64,000 nt of DNA from JAXMAR01 sp046350295 (GTDB taxonomy: Bacteria; Planctomycetota; Planctomycetia; Gemmatales; Gemmataceae). The position numbers and the translations under genes are program-made. Each line of letters opens with the position of its first letter. Position 1 is the stretch's first letter. The stretch lies in assembly GCA_046350295.1 (NCBI GenBank), contig JAXMAR010000001.1, positions 62,001-126,000 on the forward strand. Reading direction: 5' to 3'. The notes under the pieces were generated by a model, which had not been told where the DNA came from, searched no databases, and saw only the letters and a program-made list of their open reading frames with translations. This document shows, piece by piece, positions 1-9,284 of this stretch.

Positions 1-152
1 CCGAGGGTGTGGAGTTCAACGAGGGCGCCGCCTGCGGTGACGACGCGGAAGCCGGGGCGGGAGAGTTTTTTGATGGCGGCGGGGTCGTCGGCGGCGTGCG
101 CCAGGAGGGGGGCAAAGGCGACGAGGAGGAGGGTGAGGAGGCGGGGGTTCAT
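1..152 (-). CDS. Secreted protein, N-terminal fragment (runs off left edge)
   Basis: Reading the minus strand from an ATG at 152 gives an open frame to the window edge, about 50 residues. The start MNPRLLTLLLVAFAPLLAHA is a typical signal peptide with a probable cleavage site after the Ala-His-Ala stretch, followed by a charged mature part. The product is therefore probably exported, but too little is visible to name a family. The gene is divergent from the cytochrome-like gene starting at 533. Confidence 0.55.
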   Translation of the reverse strand, partial: MNPRLLTLLLVAFAPLLAHAADDPAAIKKLSRPGFRVVTAGGALVELHTL

Positions 153-532
153 GGGGGCCTCGTGGCAGGGTAGAGGCGTCGAGCGATCGCTATAGGGAAA
201 GCGTAAGCGGGCGGGCAGAGACGCCACAAGAGCCATTTTGCAAGAGGCCGCTCCGGGACCGCGGTATGTGACGTGCCCGCGGACAATGTCAAGGGCCTGA
301 CGCAACTCGTCCGCCTCCGGCGCATGGTGTGCTCACTGTCGACAAAGAGGTCGGCGACCTCTTTCTGCGTCCGCCGTGATAAAAGAGGAGGCCCATCACT
401 TCCCGCTCCTCGGCCGGGGAGATCGGTGAGGAGTAGGAGGAGCCTGAGCTTTTCTTCAACTCCGTCTTGCCTGGCTGACCCGAAGTGCTAAACTGGATAT
501 GTAGGTCCACTTTTACACCGCCGGAGGTCGCC
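153..532. other. Divergent intergenic region, no gene recognised
   Basis: This 380-bp stretch separates two divergent secreted-protein genes. Apart from a perfect 9-bp hairpin at 344-364 and a Shine-Dalgarno-like GGAGG at 523-527 just before the ATG at 533, nothing recognisable is seen. Promoters for both genes should lie here but no convincing sigma-70 pair was found. Confidence 0.4.
344..364. terminator. Perfect 9-bp hairpin (possible terminator)
   Basis: AAAGAGGTC pairs perfectly with GACCTCTTT across a 3-nt GGC loop. The A-run on one side and T-run on the other give it intrinsic-terminator character in both directions. It lies in a divergent intergenic region, so a regulatory hairpin is an alternative. 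Confidence 0.35.
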
Positions 533-1816
533 ATGCCTCGCCTACTGACCTTTGCTCTGGTCCTCGTCCCCCTCCCGGCATTCGCGACCGACTACGACCT
601 GGCTCCCATCAACTACACGAAGGCCACGCCGGACAACGTCCTTTCCCGGCTCCAAGATCGCCTCGACAAGGGCAAGGCCAAGCTCGCCTTCGACGAGGAC
701 CACGGCTTCCTCAAATCCGTCCTCACCGAGTTGAACGTCCCTCTTTCCTCCCAGGTCCTCGTTTTCTCCAAGACGAGCTTCCAGCGCGACCGCATCGCCC
801 CCAAGACGCCACGCGCCCTCTACTTCAACGACGATATCTACATCGGCTTCTGCCAGCACGGCGACGTCGTGGAGGTCTCCGCCGTCGACCCGAGGCTCGG
901 CGCCGTCTTCTACACGCTCGATCAGCAGCCCGTCCCCCGGCCTCGCTTCGTTCGTCACACCGATGAGTGCCTGTCCTGCCACGGCTCGACGCTGACCAAG
1001 AACGTTCCCGGCCACCTGGTCCGTTCCCTCTTCCCCGACCGCACCGGCAACCCGATCCTCTCGCTCGGCAGCACCCGCGTTGATCACACCACCCCGTTCG
1101 AGGATCGCTGGGGCGGCTGGTACGTCACCGGCACGCACGGCAAGCAGGTCCACCGCGGCAACCGTTTCCTCACCGGCCATCCCACCGACCCGCCCAGGGA
1201 CAATCCGGAGGGGGTCAACGTCACCGACCTCAAGTTCCGCTTCACCGTCGCCAATTACCTGACGCCGCACAGCGATCTCGTCGCCCTCATGGTCCTCGAG
1301 CACCAGGTCGAGGGGCACAACCGTATCGCCCGCGCCGGCCTCGAAACGCGCGTCGCCCTCCACCAGCAGGCGGAGTTCGACCGCATCCTCGACCGCAAGA
1401 CCGAAGGCCTCTCCGACTCGACCGCCCGCCGCATCCAGTCCGCCTGCGAACCACTGGTGCGCTACCTCCTGTTCAGCGGCGAGGCGAAGCTCAGCGAGCC
1501 GATCGTTGGGACGTCGTCTTTCGCCGCCGACTTCGCGGCGCGCGGGCCGAAAGACGCCAAGGGCCGCTCCCTGCGCGACTTCGATCTGAAGACCCGGCTG
1601 TTCAAGCACCCGTGCAGCTATCTCATCCATTCCGAAGCGTTCCGCGGCCTGCCGGCGGAAGCGAAGGATTACGTCCTCAGCCGGATCGAGGAGGTGCTGA
1701 CGGAACAGGACCGCTCCGGGCATTTCGATCATCTCTCCACCGCGGACCGGCAGGCGATCCGCGAGATCCTCCTGGCGACCGGCTTCGGCGCCGACGGCCG
1801 GTTGCGATGGCGCTGA
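533..1816 (+). CDS. Exported cytochrome c-like protein with one CxxCH heme site
   Basis: The protein is 427 aa. The start at ATG 533 is chosen because GGAGG precedes it by 5 nt and it opens directly into a signal peptide (MPRLLTFALVLVPLPAFA). An in-frame ATG at 485 would place extra charged residues before the signal. A single heme c motif, C146-L-S-C149-H150, sits in the context DECLSCHGST, so a periplasmic c-type cytochrome or heme-binding redox protein is likely. The rest of the chain, including a WGGWYVTGTHG stretch soon after the heme site, is one continuous domain with no other motif I recognise. It is much larger than a simple class I cytochrome. The electron partner is unknown and the neighbours do not suggest a pathway. 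Confidence 0.7.
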   Translation: MPRLLTFALVLVPLPAFATDYDLAPINYTKATPDNVLSRLQDRLDKGKAKLAFDEDHGFLKSVLTELNVPLSSQVLVFSKTSFQRDRIAPKTPRALYFNDDIYIGFCQHGDVVEVSAVDPRLGAVFYTLDQQPVPRPRFVRHTDECLSCHGSTLTKNVPGHLVRSLFPDRTGNPILSLGSTRVDHTTPFEDRWGGWYVTGTHGKQVHRGNRFLTGHPTDPPRDNPEGVNVTDLKFRFTVANYLTPHSDLVALMVLEHQVEGHNRIARAGLETRVALHQQAEFDRILDRKTEGLSDSTARRIQSACEPLVRYLLFSGEAKLSEPIVGTSSFAADFAARGPKDAKGRSLRDFDLKTRLFKHPCSYLIHSEAFRGLPAEAKDYVLSRIEEVLTEQDRSGHFDHLSTADRQAIREILLATGFGADGRLRWR

Positions 1817-2018
1817 GCCTGCGACGAGCCAGCCGGTGAACGCATCACCAGCGCTGCCGTTTTCTTCGCCACGTCGGTGCGTTCGCGACGCCATTTTCGC
1901 CTGCAAACTCGCTCGGCGCGCAGGCATTGAATTTGCTTCTTCTCCATCACTTCGACTATCCTGAACGTCTCTACCTTAGATGACGTGCCCGCCGCCCTTC
2001 CCCGCTCGGAGTGAACGC

Positions 2019-3128
2019 ATGCGACGCCTCAGTCTCTTTTGCCTCCCCTTCCTCCTCTCCAGCGCCGCCGCGCAAGGCCCTGACGCCAAGACCTACGACG
2101 AGGTCGTCGCCAAGGCCATCAAATACCTGAACACGACGCAGGAGAAAAACGGCGGCTGGAGCACCATGAAGAGCCCCGGCGTCACCGGCATCGTCCTCAC
2201 CGCCATGTTCAAGAGCGGCAAGGTCAGCGCCACCGAGCCGACAAGGGGCTCAAATACATCGAGACCTGGTCAACCCCGAGAAGAAGCATCGCCGGCAAGG
2301 ACCGAAGGTACAGCTGCAGAACTACGTCACCTCGGTCAACGTGATGGCCCTCGTCGCCGCCGGCCGCGACGACAAGTACAAGGCGGTCATCGGCGACGCC
2401 GTCGAGTTCCTCAAGAACTCCAGTGGGACGACGGCGAAGGCAAGACCGAGGCCGACGACTACTACGGCGGGGCCGGCTACGACAGCAAGTCGCGCCGGAC
2501 CTGTCCAACACGCAATTCTTCCTCGACGCCCTCAAGGCGGCGGGGCGTGCCACCGAGCGACCCGGCGTACAAGAAGGCGCTCGTCTTCGTCAGCCGTTGC
2601 CAGAACCTCAAGACCGAGGCCAACGACAAGCCCTGGGCCGGCAAGATCAACGACGGCAGCTTCATCTACACGGCAGCCTCGGGCGGCGTCACCAAGGTGG
2701 TGGACGCGCCGCTCGACGACGGCAGCCTGCCCGGCTACGCCAGCATGACCTACGCCGGCATCAAGAGCATGATCTACTGCGGCCTCACCAAGAAGGACGA
2801 CCGCGTGAAGAAGGCGTTCGAGTGGATCCAGAAGCACTACTCGGTCGACAAGAACGCCGGCATGCCCGAGAAACGCGCCCACTGGGGCCTCTACTACTAC
2901 TACCACACCATGGCCAAGTCGCTCGACACGCTCGGTGTCGACTACGTCGTCGACGACAAGGGCGTCAAGCATGACTGGCGCAAGGACATCACCGAAGCCC
3001 TCGCCCGCCGCCAGACCACCGACGGCAGCTTCCAGAACGACTCCGCCAACTGGATGGAAGCCGACCAGAACCTCGTCACGGGCTACGCGCTGATGGCGCT
3101 GAGCTACTGCCGGCCGAAATCAAAGTGA
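2019..3128 (+). CDS. Secreted prenyltransferase/squalene-oxidase-repeat protein, frameshifted
   Basis: ATG 2019 follows GGAG and opens a signal peptide (MRRLSLFCLPFLLSSAAA). The mature part contains alpha/alpha-toroid repeats of the squalene cyclase/prenyltransferase type, seen as NGGWSTMKSPGVTGIVLTAM near the start, a TYAGIKSMIYCGL helix in the middle, and TTDGSFQN...LVTGYALMAL near the end. The family is abundant in planctomycetes as exported proteins of unknown substrate; no DxDD cyclase motif is visible. Between about 2235 and 2560 the frame changes several times. Conserved sequence continues in other frames there (KGLKYIET, NYVTSVNVMALVAAG, DLSNTQFFLDAL) before the original frame resumes at 2560. 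This looks like sequence error rather than decay. Confidence 0.7.
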   Translation: MRRLSLFCLPFLLSSAAAQGPDAKTYDEVVAKAIKYLNTTQEKNGGWSTMKSPGVTGIVLTAMFKSGKVSATEPTRGSNTSRPGQPREEASPARTEGTAAELRHLGQRDGPRRRRPRRQVQGGHRRRRRVPQELQWDDGEGKTEADDYYGGAGYDSKSRRTCPTRNSSSTPSRRRGVPPSDPAYKKALVFVSRCQNLKTEANDKPWAGKINDGSFIYTAASGGVTKVVDAPLDDGSLPGYASMTYAGIKSMIYCGLTKKDDRVKKAFEWIQKHYSVDKNAGMPEKRAHWGLYYYYHTMAKSLDTLGVDYVVDDKGVKHDWRKDITEALARRQTTDGSFQNDSANWMEADQNLVTGYALMALSYCRPKSK

Positions 3129-3154
3129 GCGACATCTTTGCTCCACCGAGCGCT

Positions 3155-3214
3155 CCGCAGATTTCGCCGATTTACGCAGACGTTCCTATCTGCGACAATC
3201 GGCGAACTCTGCGG
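3155..3214. repeat. Imperfect inverted repeat between convergent genes
   Basis: An arm beginning CCGCAGA and containing CGCCGATT is mirrored by an arm containing AATCGGCG and ending TCTGCGG. A short spacer separates them and a T-run follows. It lies between the convergent genes ending at 3128 and 3318, so it may act as a bidirectional terminator. It also has the look of a dispersed intergenic repeat. Confidence 0.5.
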
Positions 3215-3317
3215 ACTTTTCATTGGGCTTGGCTGCTTCAATGATGGGAAGGTCGGATGGAGTCCAAAGAGGGACGTGTACGAACCGCCTAGCATTCGCT
3301 TGGTAGGTGCTCGCTAA

Positions 3318-4100
3318 TCACGTCCCCGGACTCGGCCGTCCCTCCGTCTTCTTCGAGACGAACTTAGCGATCATCCAGTCCGGCAACCAGCGTGTCAGCT
3401 TCATCAATAGCGTCGTCTGCCAGGGGAAGTTGTAGACCTTCTTGCGCTTCTCGAGCGCCCGCACGATCTTCCTTGCCGCCTTCTCGACTCCCATCAACCA
3501 GGGCATCTTGAACTTGTTGACATCGGTCATCGGCGTTTTGATGAAGCCGGGGCAGATGGTGCTGACGTAGATGCCGCGGCGTCGCAGCTGGATGCGCAGG
3601 CCCTCCATGTAGGTGTTCACCGCCGCCTTCGAAGCGCAATACGCCGATTCGCCCGGCAAACCCTTGTAGGACGCCAGGCTGGAGACCGCCGCCAGGTGTC
3701 CCGCCTTGCGCTCGAGCATCTCCGGCAACACCGCCTCGATCGAATAGACGACGCCGAGCAGGTTGACGTTGATCATGCTCACCACTTGCTCGGTGTTGAG
3801 CGGCGCCAGCTGCGTCGGCAGGCCGAGGCCCGAATTCGCGAGGAGCAGATCGACCGGTCCAAGCTGAGCGCGCAGGGCGTGGATTGCGGCGACCGTCTGC
3901 TCCCGATGAGTCACATCCGCCTCGGCGAACGCCGCTTGTCCCCCCGCCGCCTGGATCTCCTTCGCCAGGGTCTCGATCAACTCGCGCCGCCGCGCCAGCA
4001 GGCCGACCCGGCAGCCGCGCCCTGCCAGCTCCTTGGCGACCGCATAGCCGATGCCGCTGGAAGCTCCGGTGATGACGGCGACCTTGTTGGCGAAAGACAT
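3318..4100 (-). CDS. SDR family NAD(P)-dependent oxidoreductase
   Basis: The protein is 260 aa, the usual length of a classical short-chain dehydrogenase. ATG 4100 is preferred over ATG 4103 and TTG 4115 because AAAGGA then lies 6 nt upstream. The Rossmann cofactor loop TGASSGIG is at 11-18, LANSGLG stands in place of the NNAG motif near 88-94, and the catalytic set is Ser140/141, Tyr154 and Lys158 (YCASK). The C-terminal region with KFKMPWLM and a basic tail resembles SDRs acting on lipid-like or hydrophobic substrates, but the substrate cannot be read from sequence. It is monocistronic, with a tandem 20-bp repeat 30-70 nt upstream that may be an operator. Confidence 0.9.
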   Translation of the reverse strand: MSFANKVAVITGASSGIGYAVAKELAGRGCRVGLLARRRELIETLAKEIQAAGGQAAFAEADVTHREQTVAAIHALRAQLGPVDLLLANSGLGLPTQLAPLNTEQVVSMINVNLLGVVYSIEAVLPEMLERKAGHLAAVSSLASYKGLPGESAYCASKAAVNTYMEGLRIQLRRRGIYVSTICPGFIKTPMTDVNKFKMPWLMGVEKAARKIVRALEKRKKVYNFPWQTTLLMKLTRWLPDWMIAKFVSKKTEGRPSPGT

Positions 4101-4506
4101 CATGATTCCTTTCAATCGAACCCGACCTGTCTGAATCCCCAGCTATGGTTCTGAATACCAGCTATGGTATCGCTGGAAGGAAATCGTCCAACCTTCGACA
4201 AACGCACATGCCTGTGCGGTCCCGGATCATCGGTGTGGACTTTTCCGCGCATTCCTCCGCCTGTAAGATGGGAAACCCAGGAAAACAGTAGGGTTTCAGC
4301 CGGTTTCCTTTCCGGTCCAGCATTTGCCCCCTCTGCTGCGGACGCTTCGGTGCTGGCCGTTTCGCTCGACGTAATGTTCGTTCCCGCGTCCTCCAGCCAC
4401 CCCGACGCTCACGGGACCTTGCTTTACGTCAAGGTCGAATCGTCATCGGTTCGATCATCGACTGCGTACAACACGCGCCTCCCGCGGAACCAGAAAGAAG
4501 TGCGAC
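4101..4506. other. Divergent intergenic region, no gene recognised
   Basis: This 406-bp gap lies between the SDR (minus strand) and the GEVED protein (plus strand). It holds the tandem repeat at 4131-4170. Open frames running through it from the plus side have the composition of shadows and no start with a ribosome site, so no gene is called. Confidence 0.4.
4131..4170. promoter_or_regulatory. Two tandem 20-bp repeats, candidate operator of the SDR gene
   Basis: Units 4131-4150 and 4151-4170 share CTGAAT followed by CCAGCTATGGT, differing by only a few positions. Each core has the partial dyad ACCA-N4-TGGT. They lie 30-70 nt upstream of the SDR start on its non-coding side, a usual place for a pair of repressor sites one to two helical turns apart. 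Confidence 0.4.
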
Positions 4507-7185
4507 ATGTCCACACCCCTCCGCCAACATCGACTTCGCTCCCCCCAGCCGGCTCTCCCTGGTCACGAGCGACCCCGGCTCAAGGCTCGCCCCTTCCTCG
4601 AAATCCTCGAAGACCGCCCCGCCCCCGCCGTCCTCCTCGACTTCGGCGACGCCCCCGACCCGACCTACCCCACCCTCGTCGCGAGCAACGGCGCCAGCCA
4701 TATCATTGCGGTCCCTACCAACCCCACGCTCGGCGCCACCATCACCTCGGAGGCCGATGGTCAGCCCAACGCCACCGCCACGGGCGATTCTGACGACGGC
4801 ATCACCTTCCTCTCCCCCTTTGTCGCCAATGGCACGGCCGCCATCAGGGTCAACGTGCAGAACGCCCCCTCCGGCGCCAAGCTCGACGCCTGGATCGACT
4901 GGAACCACGACGGCGACTGGAACGACGGCGGCGAGCAGATCGCCACCAGCCTGGCCGTCGTCAACGGCAATAACACGCTGACACTCAACGTCCCGGCCGC
5001 GGCAAGCGTCGCCTCCGCCACCAACACCTTCGCACGCTTCCGTCTCAGCAGCGCCGGCGGACTCGCGACCACCGGCCAGGCCGCCGACGGCGAAGTCGAG
5101 GACTATCAACTTCAGCTTTCGTCGGCGCCGACCACCGTCTACGTCAGCCCCGAATACGCCGGCAGCACCCCCGGCGACGACGTCATCGGCCCTGCCACGG
5201 CTTTCGGTTACGACGCCTTCACCAGCATCCAGCAGGCCATCAACGTCGTCGCCACCGGCGGCACGGTCATCGTCGCCGGCGGGACCTTCCACGAGCACCT
5301 CACCATCGCCAAGGCGCTCACACTGCACAGCGGCAGCCACTCCGGCAACTTCCTCGACGGCGACGGCGGCGGCACGGCTCTCACCATCTCCGCCGCCAAC
5401 GTCATCGTCGAAGGCTTCACCATCCAGAACTTCACGACGGGCGTTAGCGCCAGTAATCTCGCGAACCTCACGCTCACGGACCTCAACCTCACCGCCAACG
5501 GCTCCGGCGGGACCTTGACCAACATCACGACGCTGAACTTCGAGGGCTGGGCCTTCACCGATAACCTCGTCGTCAGCGCCACGCAAATCTGGAACGGCTC
5601 CGGCAACCGCATCAACTACACCGGCGTCGCCAACCTCAACCTCTACGGCCTGGGCGACGCCGACACCATCGGCGTCCAGGGATTCGCGGGTACCGCCCTC
5701 AACGTTTTCGGTAACGACGGCGGCGACGAGATCGATGTCGGCGTGACGAGCGGCCAGCTTGGCGCCGTCTTGCCCCCCACTTTTAACATCGACGGCGGCA
5801 CGGCGCACAACACGCTGAACCTCAACGAACTCGCGGACACGCTCGGCGACACGATCATCCTCAAGGCCACCCAGGTTCTCGGCCGCGGCGCCCAGCCCTT
5901 CACCATCAACGTCGCCCAATCTCCCGATCTCGTGAGCAGCTTTGCGGTCAACCTGGATACAGGGGACGGCGCCGACCTGGTGAGCGTCGAAGACATCCCG
6001 GGCATCTCCGGGCCCACGCGCAACGGCAGCTCCCTGTCGATCAACACCCGCAACGGCGACGACCGCATCGGCGTCTTCGTCCAGGACCACATGACGGTCA
6101 ACCTCGAGGCGGGAACGGGCGCCAATCAGGTGGAGTTCACCCGCGCTCCGCACAGCGAGAGCGTCCAGCTCTCCACCGGCGCCCTGACCGCCTTCCCCAC
6201 GGGACCGGGCATCCACTTCCCTAATTTCCAGATCAACTATAAAGCGTCCTTCGGCGGCTCCTTCAAGGCGGTCGTCCTCTCCGCCCAGGGCGACGTCCTC
6301 GTCATCGGCTCGAGCGCTCCGGTCTTCATCACCGGCGGACCCGGCGCCGACAACTTCTCCCTCTCCGCCTTTGGCGCCAACCTCGGCGCGGTGCTCGGCT
6401 CCTATGTCACCATCGACGGCCTCGGCGGCGCCAACTCCCTCACCATCAGCGAGACCGACGCCCAGACCGGCGACGTCGTCACCGTCCTGCCCACCCAGAT
6501 CCTCGGCGAGGGGCCACAACCCTTCGTCGTCAATTACAGCGCCACCGGCGGCAGCTTCGCCGGCGGTATCACGATCAAGAACGGCGTCAGCGACGACTGG
6601 GTCCGCGTCCGCGGTACGCCCGCCGGCGCCCCGGTGACCGTCAACACCAACGCCGGCAACGATCACATCGACGTGGCGGCGACCAGCGGCCCCCTCGGCG
6701 TCGCCCTCGGCGGCGCCGTCAACATCGACGCCGGCCCTGGCGCCAACCAGCTCTTCGTCGACGAGGCCAACAACAGCGGCGGCGACGTCGTCACCCTCCT
6801 CGCCAACCAGATCCTTGGCGAAGGCCCGTTCCCCTTCACCATCAACTTCAACGCGACCAACGGCAGCTTCGCCGGCCTCTGGCTCACCACCGGCACGAGC
6901 GACGACTGGCTCCGCGTCCGCGGCGTCCCCGCCGGCGTCCCCGTCCGTGTCCAGACCGGCGCCGGGAACGACCTGATGGACGTCTCCGTCAGCTCCTCCA
7001 GCCACTACGAGAACCTCTTCCTCGACGGCGGCTCCGGCGCCAATTCGATCCACGTCATCGACCAGACCGGCGGCGCCCAGATCCTCACCGGCATCAACCT
7101 GGGCGTTGGCTTCTGCTTGGTCTCCTACGGCTCTGTCTCGACCTATTTCCTCTTCCAGAACGTCCCGCTCAACAATGTCCATTAG
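4507..7185 (+). CDS. Large exported GEVED / beta-helix repeat protein
   Basis: The protein is 892 aa. The basic N terminus ends in LEILEDRPAPA (31-41), a motif of the LExLEDRxxPA kind that heads many large exported planctomycete proteins instead of a classical signal peptide. A GEVED domain follows, ending in DGEVEDYQL near 195-203. Next is a parallel beta-helix-like segment (YVSPEYAG... AFTSIQQAI... GGTFHEHLTI, about 210-330). The C-terminal half has at least three repeats of roughly 110 residues, each carrying Q(I/V)LGxGxxPF, a DDWxRVRG-type turn and an NAGNDxxDV strand, as in RTX/cadherin-like acidic surface proteins. Acidic repeats suggest calcium binding. A surface or matrix role is inferred. 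A hairpin follows the stop. Confidence 0.75.
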   Translation: MSTPLRQHRLRSPQPALPGHERPRLKARPFLEILEDRPAPAVLLDFGDAPDPTYPTLVASNGASHIIAVPTNPTLGATITSEADGQPNATATGDSDDGITFLSPFVANGTAAIRVNVQNAPSGAKLDAWIDWNHDGDWNDGGEQIATSLAVVNGNNTLTLNVPAAASVASATNTFARFRLSSAGGLATTGQAADGEVEDYQLQLSSAPTTVYVSPEYAGSTPGDDVIGPATAFGYDAFTSIQQAINVVATGGTVIVAGGTFHEHLTIAKALTLHSGSHSGNFLDGDGGGTALTISAANVIVEGFTIQNFTTGVSASNLANLTLTDLNLTANGSGGTLTNITTLNFEGWAFTDNLVVSATQIWNGSGNRINYTGVANLNLYGLGDADTIGVQGFAGTALNVFGNDGGDEIDVGVTSGQLGAVLPPTFNIDGGTAHNTLNLNELADTLGDTIILKATQVLGRGAQPFTINVAQSPDLVSSFAVNLDTGDGADLVSVEDIPGISGPTRNGSSLSINTRNGDDRIGVFVQDHMTVNLEAGTGANQVEFTRAPHSESVQLSTGALTAFPTGPGIHFPNFQINYKASFGGSFKAVVLSAQGDVLVIGSSAPVFITGGPGADNFSLSAFGANLGAVLGSYVTIDGLGGANSLTISETDAQTGDVVTVLPTQILGEGPQPFVVNYSATGGSFAGGITIKNGVSDDWVRVRGTPAGAPVTVNTNAGNDHIDVAATSGPLGVALGGAVNIDAGPGANQLFVDEANNSGGDVVTLLANQILGEGPFPFTINFNATNGSFAGLWLTTGTSDDWLRVRGVPAGVPVRVQTGAGNDLMDVSVSSSSHYENLFLDGGSGANSIHVIDQTGGAQILTGINLGVGFCLVSYGSVSTYFLFQNVPLNNVH

Positions 7186-7203
7186 CCGCTCGGAACGCGA
7201 ATA

Positions 7204-7229
7204 GGACTGCCCCGCAAAAGGGACAGTCC
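7204..7229. terminator. Hairpin after the GEVED gene
   Basis: GGACTG and CCC pair with GGG and CAGTCC around one mismatch, with a short A-rich loop, 19 bp after the stop at 7185. There is only a short T tail, so termination is likely but not certain. Confidence 0.45.
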
Positions 7230-7364
7230 TTGGCGCTTGACAAAATCACCCCGCTTCTGCTTGCGTTCGTGTCGCCGGCGCGTCAATCTGTAGACGGCGT
7301 CTCGGCTTGAGATAGGCGCCGCGCGTCCGCGCGCCGGGCCGAGCCGTTTCAGAGAGGCGTCATC

Positions 7365-7862
7365 ATGCGTACCATCGCCCTCATTCCGGCGGCGCTGATC
7401 ATTCTGGGACTCGGCCTGGGCGTCGGCGGCGGCGACAAGAAGGAGCCCGCGAAGGGGGACGTCAAGCGCGGCGAGTATCTCGTCAACACCGTCGCCCGCT
7501 GCGGCGATTGCCATACGCCGCGCGACGACCGCGGCAAGCTCGACATGAGCCGGCATCTCCAGGGCGCCACCATGTGGTTCACCCCCAAGATCAAGCGCGG
7601 CGAGTTCGAGAGCCGCGCCCCGGACATCACCATGAGCGGCAAGGCCGGCAAATGGAGCGAGGCCAAGATGACCCACTTCTTCACGAGCGGCGAGCGCTCC
7701 GACCCGCCCATGCCCGCCTACAAGCTGACGCCCGAAGACGCCGCCGCTCTCACCGCCTATCTCCGCTTCCTCCCCGGCCGCAAAGCCGGCGACAAGGCCG
7801 AGCCGCGCCGCGAGGAGGGCCGCAAGGAGAAGCGCAAGGAGCGGCGGCGGGACGACGATTAG
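7365..7862 (+). CDS. Small exported class I cytochrome c
   Basis: The protein is 165 aa with an N-terminal hydrophobic signal segment (IALIPAALIILGLGLGVGGG). The single heme site is C46-G-D-C49-H50, followed by TPRDDRGK. A candidate distal ligand Met116 lies in PPMPAY, and a terminal helix TPEDAAALTAYLRFLP completes a typical class I fold. The pattern RGEYLVNTVARCGDCHTPRD resembles the cytochrome subunits of membrane alcohol/aldehyde dehydrogenases. No dehydrogenase gene is adjacent, so this may be a stand-alone electron carrier. The last 25 residues are an unusual Arg/Lys/Glu-rich tail. Confidence 0.82.
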   Translation: MRTIALIPAALIILGLGLGVGGGDKKEPAKGDVKRGEYLVNTVARCGDCHTPRDDRGKLDMSRHLQGATMWFTPKIKRGEFESRAPDITMSGKAGKWSEAKMTHFFTSGERSDPPMPAYKLTPEDAAALTAYLRFLPGRKAGDKAEPRREEGRKEKRKERRRDDD

Positions 7863-8076
7863 GCTCGATCGATCAATCCACCGGAGTTGGACAGCGAGAC
7901 GCCTTTGGCGACAGAGCAGAAAAGCGACGTCCCGCCGCGCAAGGACCACGGCTGTCGTCGCCTTCCCTGTCCAAGCCCCCCTTCCGCCGCTATTTCAACC
8001 CTATCCGCCGATGCTCCACCACGCGCCCCGCCGCCATCACGCGCCGGCCGGACGCCCTTCGCCGCCAGGGAACCCC

Positions 8077-9237
8077 ATGAGCCAGGCCATGAGCCAGATC
8101 GAGCTCCGTCCGGGACTCGCCGATGTCCCCGTCGCCGAATCCGCCGTCAGCTTCATCGACGGCAAACGCGCCCGCCTCGAATACCGCGGCATCGCCGTCG
8201 AAACCCTCGCCCGCGAAAGCTCCTTCGAGGAGACCGCCTGGCTCCTCCTCAAGGGCCAGCTCCCCACCCAGCGCGAGCTGGCCGACTTCGACGATCAGCT
8301 CCGCCACCACCGCCGCATCAAGTACCGCCTCCGCGATCTCATCAAGTGCCTCCCCGAAGGCGGCCATCCGATGTACGCCCTTCAGGCCGCCGTCGCCGCC
8401 ATGGGCATGTTCTACCCGTCGCGCGACGTCACCAACCAGCAATCCAACTGGGACTCCGTCGTCCGCCTCATCGCCAAGATGCCCACCGTCGTCGCCGCCT
8501 TCCACCGCCTCCGCCACGGCGACGACGCCATCACCCCGCGCGACGACCTCGACCACGCCGGCAACTTCTACTACATGCTCTTCGAGCACGAGCCCAGCCC
8601 CGCCCACCAGGTCATCGACGCCTGCCTCGTCCTGCGCCGAGCACTGATGAACGCCTCGACGTTCTCCGGCCGCGTCACCGCCTCCACGCTCGCCAACCCT
8701 ACACCGTCATCTCCGCCGCCATCGGCACACTCACCGGCCCCCTCCACGGCAGCCAACGAAGAAGTCCTCGATATGCTGGGCGACATCAAGACGATGGCCG
8801 ACGTCCGCCCACAGCTTGCCGGGCCAGATTGGGAGCGGACCCGAAGGTCAAGATCATGGGGATGGGGCATCGCGTCTACAAGGTGAAGAACCCGCGCGCC
8901 CACCGTGCTCCAGGAGCTGGCGGAGCACGTGTTCGCCGAAACCGGCCGGCCGGACCTGTACGCCATTGCCACGGAGCTGGAGCGTGTCGCGGCGGGCCCC
9001 GAGTTCGAGTACGCCAAGAAAGGCGTCTTCCCCAACGTCGACTTCTATTCCGGCATCGTCTACCAGGCCCTCGGCATCCCCACCGACCTCTTCACCCCCA
9101 TCTTCGCCATCGCCCGCGTCGCCGGCTGGCTCGCCCACTGGCTCGAACAGCTTCAGAACAACCGCATCTTCCGCCCCGAACAGATCTACGTCGGCAAACG
9201 CGACCAGGCGTACGTGCCGCTGGAGAAGCGGCCCTGA
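8077..9237 (+). CDS. gltA: Citrate synthase, frameshifted in this sequence
   Basis: The enzyme condenses acetyl-CoA with oxaloacetate in the TCA cycle. The type II-like short family is recognised from SFIDGKRARLEYRGI, GHPMYALQAAVAAMGMFYP, the substrate loop MNASTFSGRV, TGPLHG and ANEEVLDML, MGMGHRVYKVKNPRA, and GIPTDLFTPIFAIARVAGWLAHWLEQ. The start is ATG 8077, with a second ATG at 8089. The reading frame shifts at about 8630, 8697, 8752, 8818 and 8902, then ends in the starting frame. One shift destroys the His-bearing loop before MNAST, and another replaces the Gly-Gly-Ala after GPLHG. Several shifts are one-base changes in C or G runs. A cell could hardly lose this enzyme by such clustered lesions, so I read them as sequence errors. 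Confidence 0.85.
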
Positions 9238-9284
9238 CCCAAGGCAATCCGTCCGCTGCGCTCCTCGCCGCCACGGAGGCGCTC

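Noticed and set aside
4429..7182. A 917-codon open frame on the minus strand opposite the GEVED protein
   Set aside because: It is a shadow of a repeat-rich, GC-rich plus-strand gene: the frame is Val/Asp/Gly-rich with no domain, no signal and no ribosome site, whereas the plus frame shows recognisable GEVED and repeat motifs.
7237..7265. TTGACA at 7237-7242 as promoter of the small cytochrome gene
   Set aside because: No -10-like hexamer is found at 16-18 bp spacing; the perfect -35 alone is not enough in this sequence.
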